From Avena insularis (taxonomy: Eukaryota > Streptophyta > Magnoliopsida > Poales > Poaceae), in assembly GCA_023614405.1 (NCBI GenBank), contig CM042694.1, positions 94,719,285 to 94,783,284 on the forward strand: a stretch of DNA of 64,000 bases. The letters run 5' to 3'. The position numbers and the translations under genes were made by a program. Under the pieces are notes generated by a model. The model was not told the origin of the DNA. It saw nothing but the letters and a program-made list of their open reading frames with translations, and did not search any database. Within the stretch, counting starts at the first letter, position 1; every line of letters begins with the position of its first letter. Below, in pieces: positions 56,816 through 64,000 of this stretch.

Positions 56816-58206
56816 TGATACGTCCAAAACGTATCTACTTTCTCGAACACTTTTGCAATTGTTTCTCCTCTAAACTTGTGTGATTTGGATATAACTAACA
56901 CAGACTGACGCTGTTTTCAGTAGAATTACCTTGGTGTCTAGTTTTTGTGCAGAAAATCAACTATCCGGAAAAATCCCGGAAAATATGCCAAAATTCCTAT
57001 TTCACCAGAAGACTCACGAAGCCAGAATACGAGACGGAGGAGGGCCACAAGGGGCCCACACCCCCTGTCTACGTGGGCCAGGCTTGGCCACGCCTGGGAG
57101 GGGTGTGGCCGCCTCGGGCACCCCCTCTGCCTCCCTCTTTGCCTATAAGATGCCCCTTGACCTAAAAACCCAGGGGGGTTCGACATTTTACCAGAGAGAG
57201 TTCCGCTACGCCGCCACCACCAGATACCGCAATTCGGAACTAGAAACTTCATTCTGGCACCCTGCCGGGACAGAGAATTGGAGGAGATCATCGCCATCAT
57301 CGTCACCATCGCTTCTCCATCAACCATCCATGATTCCCCCGTCTATGAGCGAGTAATCCCCCGCTGTAGGCTATGGGGATGGTAGGGATTGGATGAGATC
57401 GTTCATGTAATGGCATCAGATTGTTAGGGCATAGTGCCTAGTATCTATTATTAGTGATTTTTGACTTTGTTGCAACTTGTTATGCTTAATGCTTGTCACT
57501 AGGCCCGAGTGCCATGATTTTAGATCGGAACATGTTATTGATTCATGATGATAGTATTGTTTATGATCTTACCTGCAAGTTGTTTACACATATTGCTGTC
57601 CGGAACCAAAGGCCCCGAAGTGACAATAATCGGGATAACTGGAGGGAATGGCTTTGATGTGAGGATCACATGTGTTCACAGAGTGTTAATGCTTTGCTCC
57701 GGTGCTCTATTAAAAGGAGCACCTTAATTGCCAGTAGTTCTCTTGAGGCTCCACTACAAACGGGCTGGCAGGACAAAAGATGTTGTGCAAGTTCTCATTA
57801 TGAGCACTTATGACTATATATGGAACACATGCCTATGATTATTTAGTACTTGGATACTTTATCTTATTTATCTGCAAATGCCCTATGTCTTGATTGCTAT
57901 ATGAATTGTCTTGTCCATGCAACGCCCATCCATCCATCCCTATGCCTACCGCTCTTTAATCCTGCTGTTTACTGCAATTGTTACCACTGTCTTTACTTTT
58001 ACTACTGTTACTACTATGCTATTGCTACTACAGAACTGCTGCTACTGATAAACTACTGTGAGCAAGACTGTTTTCAGGTGCAGCTGAATTGACAACTCAG
58101 TTGTTAAGGCTTATAAATATTCTTTGGCTCCCCTTGTATCGAATCAATAAATTGGGTTTTACTTCCTTCGAAGACTGTTGCGATCCCCTATACTTGTGGG
58201 TCATCA
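56816..58206 (+). repeat. 5' LTR of the right-hand Gypsy element
   Basis: It begins TGATACGTCCAAAACG and ends GGGTCATCA. It contains TATAAGATGCC (57144-57154) and CTGGCACCCTGCCGGGACAG (57254-57273), both also present in the LTRs of the element at 3316-27570. Most other sequence differs, so the two belong to related but separate families. Confidence 0.88.
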
Positions 58207-58217
58207 AGACTATTTTC

Positions 58218-58235
58218 TGGCACCGTTGCCGGGGA
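58218..58235 (+). other. Primer binding site (tRNA-Asp type)
   Basis: TGGCACCGTTGCCGGGGA, eleven bases after the LTR; one mismatch to the Athila-type tRNA-Asp site. Confidence 0.85.
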
Positions 58236-58295
58236 GCATAGATCTATTTATCAAGTTCACTTGGAATCAGTATTGTTCGCCGCCATCCATTCATC

Positions 58296-59975
58296 ATGGG
58301 TAAGTATCGTGATGGCAAGGTTCCCATTTTACCATCCACTACAAGGAGAGGTACGGTTTTGAACACCTCTGTTGCTCTTGATTCACCATCTGTGATGAGT
58401 AAGCTCCTTACACCACCACATACACATGCTACACATACTGCTACTACTGCTGAATCTGAAACTTCTGATACTTATGATGCTGCTTCTACTATGCTTGATA
58501 AGAGTGGTTCATTAGGTCCTTTCTTAGATGCTACGATTGCTACAACTATAGATGGAAACACTAAAACTCCTAATGAAGACACTACTACACCTGTCAGTTC
58601 ACCTGAGTCTATAGAGAGTTATGATATTGAAGACATATATATAGAAATGAATGATGAATTTATTAAAGAATGTCAAAATACTCATGGTAAAAGTGTTATT
58701 AAGAGTCTCCTTGAGAGGCGTACTATAAAACCCAAATTATCTCCTAATGACAAGTTTGCTACATCTCCCATAAACATTAAAGATAAAGATTATGATTTCT
58801 CTCTTGATTTATCTTACATAACCATTATTGAGAAAGAACCTTTTTGTGGGACTAAGAATGAAAGTGTTGTAGCACATATGGCTGAGCTTTCTACCATGAG
58901 TGGCCTATTTTCAGATAATATTAAAATGCGCACCTACTTTGTTGCTACAATTTTCCCTTTTTCACTTCAAGGAGAAGCTAAGGCTTGGTTTAATAATTTA
59001 CCTCCTAGATCTATTGATAGCCCTGATTGCTTGATTAGTACTTTCCTTCAGAAATATTTCCCTCCTAGTGCTAGACATAGCATTTTGCAGGAACTTTTTG
59101 ATTTTAAACAGAGAGAAAAAGAGGTATTGCCCGAATCATGGGCAAGGTTTTGTGCTTTGATTCATGCACAGGCTGGATGTCCATTACCTATAAATGAGAT
59201 TCTTGATATATATATTATAATGGACTAACCGAAGAATCTAGGACATACCTGGATAGTTGTGCTAATTGTGTTTTCAGGAAAAGAACTCCCAAAGAAGCTG
59301 GGGAATTAATGGCTAGAATAAGCAAGAATTATGATGACTGGACTTCACTTAAGCCAACTACACCTAAGACAACTACACCTGAGTTAACTATGCCTGAGCC
59401 AACACCAACACCAAAGAAAAGAGGAGTTATTGAACTAAATAATGAAGTGATGAAGGAAGCTAAGAAATGTCTTAAGGAGAAGGGTATTAAAGATGAATAC
59501 GTGAAGAATTTACCTCCTATAGAAGAATTATGTAAGCCAATCTCCCACTCATCCACTATTGAGGTACACTCTCTCCAACATTTTGATGAAGGTGATATTC
59601 CTTATTCTAAACCTCCTGATCAATGCTTAGAAGAATTTGATGTTTTTATTGTTAAGCAAGATAATTTTAATAAAAGGGTGCAAAATCATTTAATGGAAAA
59701 CTCTAGAGCTATTATTGAATTGAAGGATATTATGGAAAGAACTACTAATGATGTTAAAATGCTTGTTAAACATTTCCAAATGGTTCAAACTCAAATTGAT
59801 CAGCTTATTAAAGTATAAAAAGATTTGTTAGTGAATGCTGCTAAAGAAAAACATGCTTATCAAATTAGGACTAGAAGTGGTGCTGCCACTCAGGATCCTC
59901 TATATCCTAAGGGGCATCCTAAAAGAATTGAACAAGATTCTCAACAAACTGAAAATAGAGGTACTTCTCCTAAGA
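58296..59975 (+). pseudogene. Gypsy gag, one frameshift and in-frame stops
   Basis: It starts at the ATG at 58296 (MGKYRDGKVPILPSTTRRGT). The conserved retrotransposon gag block follows: FPFSLQGEAKAWFNNLPPRS, then FLQKYFPPSARHSILQELFD and QREKEVLPESWARFCALI. Two extra bases in an AT run near 59210 shift the frame; it continues TEESRTYLDSCANCVF..., then MARISKNYDDWTS (from 59309). A lysine-rich C-terminal half ends at an in-frame TAA at about 59816, after which the same frame reads on (AYQIRTRSGAATQDPLYP) to about 59975. No zinc knuckle was seen. Confidence 0.85.
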
Positions 59976-60399
59976 AAAGGAAAAAGAAACATAAACTATT
60001 GTAGAATCTTCTGAACCTGCTAAAGATCCTAATAGTATATCTATCTCTGATGTTGAAACTGGAAGTGGTAATGAGAAAAATGATGCTCCTGATAAAGAAA
60101 AAGTTGAAGAAGAACCTGAAAGGCACACTAATAATACTAAATACACTAAAGAAGATTTTGTTGCTAAGAAACATGGTAGTGAAAAAGAGCCTTGGGTCCA
60201 AAAACCTATGCCTTTCCCTGATAAGAAACACAAGTCAAAGGAAGACGAACACTATAATAAGTTTTGTGAGTGGATGAAACCTTTATTTTTGCAAATTCCT
60301 TTGACTGATGCTATTAAATTACCTCCTTATTCAAAGTATATGAAAGATATTGTCTCTAATAAAAGGAAGATCCCTAATGAGGAAATTTCTACTTGACTT

Positions 60400-60936
60400 G
60401 CTAATTATTCCTTCAATGGTAAGGTTCCAAAGAAGCTTGGGGACCCAGGGATCCCAACTATTCTATGCTCTATTAAACATAGCTATGTTAGAACTGCTTT
60501 GTGTGATTTGGGAGCAGGAGTTAGTGTTATGCCTTTTTCTCTCTATAAGAGACTTCAATTGGAAAAATTAATACCAACTGATATATCTCTGCAAATGGCT
60601 GATAAATCTACTACTATTCCTGTTGGTATATGTGAGGATGTTCCTGTTCAAGTGGCTCATAATTGCTTGATATTAACTGACTTTGTTGTGCTTGAAATGC
60701 CTGAATATGATAATATGTCTATTATTCTTGGGAGACCTTTTCTTAATATTGCAGGAGAAGTTATTAATTGCAATCAAGAAAAGGTAACTTTTAATGTTAA
60801 TGACAAGGAGCATACAGTCTATTTCCCCAAGAAGATTGATAGGAATTATGGTCTAAATTCAATTAAAAATATTGAGGGCATCCAAGTTGGAGAAATATAT
60901 TGTCCATACCACGAGAAAAATATGGAACTATTATGA
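60400..60936 (+). pseudogene. Gypsy aspartic protease domain
   Basis: The frame reads KVPKKLGDPGIPTILCSI, then ALCDLGAGVSVMPFSLYKRL (the catalytic Asp in DLGA, typical of Athila-type proteases), and EYDNMSIILGRPFLN, the usual second hallmark (ILGRPFL). It ends at 60936 without continuing into reverse transcriptase. The preceding linker (60040-60400) is interrupted by a stop near 60394 and a frame change near 60000. Confidence 0.8.
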
Positions 60937-61826
60937 TTGGGACTATTGCTATCAAGGTTGAGGTAACATAATCATTTAGTGCAATGCAAAGTTTTGTTTC
61001 ATATAAAATTGTTTTGGTAACAAGACCTGATCAATCTTGTTAGCAAAGGGATTTTAATGAACAAAACAATGCTTTCACCATGATTATCTTTGCTTACTTT
61101 TACTTTATCCTTCAATTTTTGTTTTCACTTAGTTTACTTTTCTATTGCTAGTTGCTTGCATATTAGAGTGTCTTAGAACTTCTGAAGTTTTAGTTTTGTG
61201 TTGTATTTGCATCATTCTAAAATCGTCTTTCTGTCAAAAATTTATCCATCAATACCCGAAAATTGCTAAAAAAATAAAGTGTCTTGAAAAATTTCAGAAA
61301 ATTCATATTAAATTTTTACGTGAAAAAGGGGCAGAGAAGTACCTGGATTGATCTAGGGGGGCCCACCAGGCAGGCACACCACCTGGTGGTGCGGCCACAC
61401 CAGGGGCGCGCCTGGCCATAGTGTGGGCTACCCCTGGCCATCCACTTACTCTCTCACTTGCCACTTCTTTCTCTCTCCCGAGAAAACACCAGTTTATTGC
61501 TCATACTTGCGTTCTTGCTGTTCTTGCTCGCGATTTTTCGATCTCCTTGCTCATCCCATCTTTGCTGCTGAAATTTGGAGCAATTGTTATCCGGTATGTG
61601 ACTCCTCCGCTTGTCCAAGTAGATTTATGATTAGTGGTTTATATCTTGAGTATTTTGCTACTGTAGGTGACAGGTTTTGTGAGTTTGTAAGCTTGTTCAA
61701 TGCTTAGAAAAATTATTTTGATGCATGCTTAGGCCTCTTACAAATCCCTATAAGTAGTTTCTTTCATTATGTAATCACTTTGCAATCACTTGTATGATGG
61801 TTGTCTAAAATTTTAGAATAGTGGAG
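60937..61826 (+). other. Non-coding spacer of the Gypsy element (where RT/integrase would be expected)
   Basis: No polymerase motifs occur in any frame. It contains the palindrome CACCACCTGGTGGTG (61377-61391) within a GC-rich block that resembles the CACACCACCTGGTGG block in the LTR at 3316-4726 and 17281-18415. A second leader-like stretch precedes the next ORF. Confidence 0.65.
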
Positions 61827-62708
61827 ATGAACAACCACACTTTTGGAGAAGTATTTGAGAGAGACACACCTAGGAGGGCAAGGCCTTCGAGATCAGCTTC
61901 TCAATTTAGGCCATCATATAATGAAGATCTTATTGCACCATGCTTTGGCAATGAAGGAGATGCTCACCCATCTACTTTTCCTTGTTTTGCCTTTTTGCAA
62001 ACTACAGGGATCCTCGATGATTTCCTACTCCTTATTCAGAGGGTTGGTCTAACCACTTACATGCAGGATGAGAGTGAGCAATATGCCATGCTCACCAAAA
62101 CTTTCGTTGAAAGTTTCGTTTTCACTAACACCCCTTATCAGTCAACTGTTTCGTTCAAAATTTATAATATTCCCATTACCATGCCATTGGAAAGATTCTG
62201 TAGCATTTTATGCATAGGCATGACCGGGATAGTGAAGAAGATCCAAAGTCGACCCGCTGATTTGTTGGAGCTCTATCGAAGTGTGACAAATGACGATGAC
62301 TGCACAACTCAGCGCAGAAAGACAAGGAATCAACTCCTAGCTCTTAGATATTTTGCTTATTATCTTGCCACTAGCATTCTTGGTAGGGAGAACACAAGTA
62401 ATGTTTCTAACTATCATTTAGCCTTCCTCGCAGCTGCACTTAATAATGATACCAAGTATAATATTGGTTCTCTCATTGCTCGCCTCCTAGCCGCTAGAGG
62501 ACCTATTTATGGGGGCATTATTGCCTCACGCATGGTTGCTACTTTGGAACTTTCTGTTGATCCTAATGATTCTGTATTGACACCACAAAGGCTTGATCTT
62601 GCTGCTATGAAAACGCATCACTTTGTCACTACTGACTCTAGTACTAAGAATTTAGTTTACAGGATGTTGTTTACTGATGGAGATGAGAGGGAAATTCCTT
62701 TGCCATAG
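61827..62708 (+). CDS. ATHILA-type ORF (plant Gypsy ORF1-like protein), 293 aa
   Basis: An open frame from the ATG at 61827 (MNNHTFGEVFERDTPRRARP) to 62708. A basic N-terminus is followed by a globular part (AFLQTTGILDDFLLLIQRVG, TVSFKIYNIPITMPLERFCS, LAFLAAALNNDTKYNIGSLI), which I associate with the Arabidopsis ATHILA ORF1 family. Its function is not established. After the TAG a different frame resumes at about 62733 (MPWSRSKEEVDEQLRLLGFHG, then a stop, then a Tyr/Ser-rich tail YDYSAHYAGASSSSYQDEGT). The original protein was therefore longer, or the join was made by splicing. It is the best preserved ORF of the element. A longer frame opening at a GTG (61821) is not favoured. Confidence 0.7.
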   Translation: MNNHTFGEVFERDTPRRARPSRSASQFRPSYNEDLIAPCFGNEGDAHPSTFPCFAFLQTTGILDDFLLLIQRVGLTTYMQDESEQYAMLTKTFVESFVFTNTPYQSTVSFKIYNIPITMPLERFCSILCIGMTGIVKKIQSRPADLLELYRSVTNDDDCTTQRRKTRNQLLALRYFAYYLATSILGRENTSNVSNYHLAFLAAALNNDTKYNIGSLIARLLAARGPIYGGIIASRMVATLELSVDPNDSVLTPQRLDLAAMKTHHFVTTDSSTKNLVYRMLFTDGDEREIPLP

Positions 62709-62732
62709 TCCACTTTGTTCAGTATTTGCAGG

Positions 62733-62929
62733 ATGCCATGGTCACGTTCCAAGGAGGAGGTGGACGAGCAGCTCCGCTTGCTTGGTTTCCACGGGTAGCA
62801 CCAGGGGAATGTGCCTTTTTACGACTACTCTGCGCACTACGCTGGGGCGTCCTCAAGTTCGTATCAGGACGAAGGCACTTCTTCGTCGTATTACGAAGGC
62901 GCTCCATCCTGGCCAGCTTGGGATTGATA
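62733..62929 (+). pseudogene. C-terminal continuation of the ATHILA-type ORF in another frame
   Basis: It reads PWSRSKEEVDEQLRLLGFHG, one stop, then a Tyr/Ser/Gly-rich tail ending APSWPAWD. The 24 bases between the two frames (62709-62732) end in TTTGCAG, which would serve as a splice acceptor, so an intron or a simple frameshift are both possible. Confidence 0.6.
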
Positions 62930-64000
62930 CCCACTTAGGCCAAAAGCCTAAGCTTGGGGGGAGGTACACCGACATCACACTCATCTACATATCATGTTCA
63001 GTCGGTACTTTGTATATCCATGTTTCATTTTCCTTTTAGTCTTGCTTTATTTCTGCTTTCCAAAACACAAAAAGACCAAAAATATTTTCATTATTTCTCT
63101 TTACTTGCTTCTATATCTTTTTAGCCTTGGTTTGCTTCTTCCTTTTAGTTCAGTCTTAAATATTCGAAAACCCCAAAAAGATTTCGCTTTGCTTGATCTT
63201 CCTTTTGGTTCTTGCTTTAAAATCGAAAACACAAAAAATATTTGTTGTTCTTCTTCGGTCTTGTGAAGTTCGTTGCAGGGTTCAACAGTCCTCAGTGGAG
63301 TTTGGTTTCATGTTATTATTCAAGCCACACAAGTGAAGGGCAATAATGAAGATTAATGACAACTTGAGGTGTGGTAAGAGGCAGGTATCAAACTCTATTT
63401 GTTTTCATTTTTGTACATATACTCATCATTGTGGGCATGCTTAGTCTTTTCATGTAAGGTTTATGTTATTTATGGATGCTTAGTAGTTCTTGCTTTCTTA
63501 TGATTAGCTCCAGCTTGCTAATGGTTTATAGCATGTCATATGAACGTTTGCTTGCATTGTTCTATTCATAACTTGGTATGACATTATGGTATCCTCGTCT
63601 GAATGTTTTGTTTGAATCGACTTGGCACATGCTCATGCATGCATATAACTGAAACAATAATTAGTTAAGCCTCGATGAATTATTTTTCCACGGGGTTCTT
63701 GAATCACTTTCATGCCATAATTAGTTCTGTTTTGTTGCAAGCATGATTATGACAAATATTGCTCTCTTGTTTGTCACTCCCTTTCTATTGCGAGCCTTCA
63801 CTTTCACTGAGTATGAGCTCTACTCGTGTTTCCAACTCCCCAAAACCAATATTGCCAAAAGAGTCCACCATATCTACCTATTAGCATTATTGCTACTCCT
63901 TGCATAGTTATATGCTCTGTTTTCTTCCGAATAAAATGTTTGCTTGTTATGAGAAAGTTAGTTAGTAAGGCTCTCACGAACTTGATGGCACACTTTATTT
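62930..64000 (+). other. 3' internal non-coding region of the right-hand Gypsy element
   Basis: It starts with AAGCTTGGGGGGAGG (62951-62965), similar to the polypurine tract block of the sister element. T-rich repeats with CAAAACACAAAAAGACC and CGAAAACCCCAAAAAGA blocks follow (63060-63240). From about 63610 it matches 6010-6340 and 15262-15300 (opposite strand). No gene. Confidence 0.7.

Larger units (their letters stand above)
56816..64000 (+). mobile_element. Athila-like Gypsy element, 5' LTR to 3' internal region, continues past the window
   Basis: Order on the plus strand: LTR (56816-58206), tRNA-Asp primer site (58218-58235), gag (58296-about 59970), protease (about 60420-60936), a non-coding spacer, an ATHILA-type ORF (61827-62708) and a long 3' region. 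No RT, RNase H or integrase is found between the protease and the window end. The last 400 bp match the 3' interior of the element at 3316-27570 in opposite orientation. The left flank before the LTR is GAGGT; the matching duplication would be beyond 64000. Confidence 0.85.

Noticed and set aside
1..64000. tRNA, rRNA or snoRNA genes
   Set aside because: No cloverleaf, rRNA core or box C/D pattern was recognised by eye. The tRNA-like matches are only retroelement primer sites. A dedicated covariance search was not possible here.

Overview
This 64 kb window is nuclear DNA of a grass of the Pooideae (Triticeae/Poeae type). The evidence is the density of nested LTR retrotransposons of BARE/Angela-like Copia and Athila-like Gypsy type, Stowaway and Tourist MITEs, a Helitron, a Mutator-like element, and a five-exon cinnamoyl-CoA reductase gene of grass type. 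The species cannot be fixed from sequence alone. There are no rRNA or tRNA genes and no bacterial-type features. Only two genes look functional: an intronless PB1-domain protein gene (31710-33404, +) and a cinnamoyl-CoA reductase-like gene (49958-51399, -). Almost everything else is transposable element or its debris.

Layout, left to right. 1-2110: debris of a Copia (Maximus/SIRE-like) pol region and two Gypsy LTR fragments. 2119-28200: a dead gene of the trihelix/NAM-associated type (minus strand) cut in two by a 24.3 kb nested block. The block is a non-autonomous Gypsy element (3316-27570, TSD ACGGG). It holds one BARE-like Copia in its interior (6341-15256, TSD ATAAC) and a second Copia of the same family in its 5' LTR (18416-27286, TSD GTGGC). 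All three target duplications can be read exactly, and the gene reading frame is continuous across the repaired junction. 28200-31550: repeat debris with a solo Copia LTR. 31550-34400: the PB1 gene, followed by a threefold degenerate repeat.

34400-46500: a stack of smaller insertions. These are a PIF/Harbinger-type element (TSD TTA), a LINE-like fragment split by a 3.9 kb solo LTR (TSD GAGCC), and a MITE holding two further elements at a single TTA. Older local duplications are also present. 46494-51450: the CCR locus. It has one intact gene and two truncated upstream copies of its last exon, separated by a 5'-truncated LINE with a mutated reverse transcriptase. 51690-56110: a Helitron (TC...hairpin-CTAG) inserted in a short tandem repeat, then a Mutator-like element with an exact 9 bp target duplication. 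56816-64000: the 5' LTR, gag, protease and ATHILA-type ORF of a second Gypsy element, whose 3' end lies beyond the window. Its 3' internal region matches that of the non-autonomous Gypsy at 3316-27570, so the two look like partners in one family.

The two genes show no functional link to each other. No wholly new multi-gene system was recognised. The most informative observations are the C-terminal frameshift in the CCR gene seen against its own pseudo-exon, the Helitron with a paralogous empty site beside it, the shared 3' region of the two Gypsy elements, and the clustering of LTR-LTR differences at CCGG-like patches.
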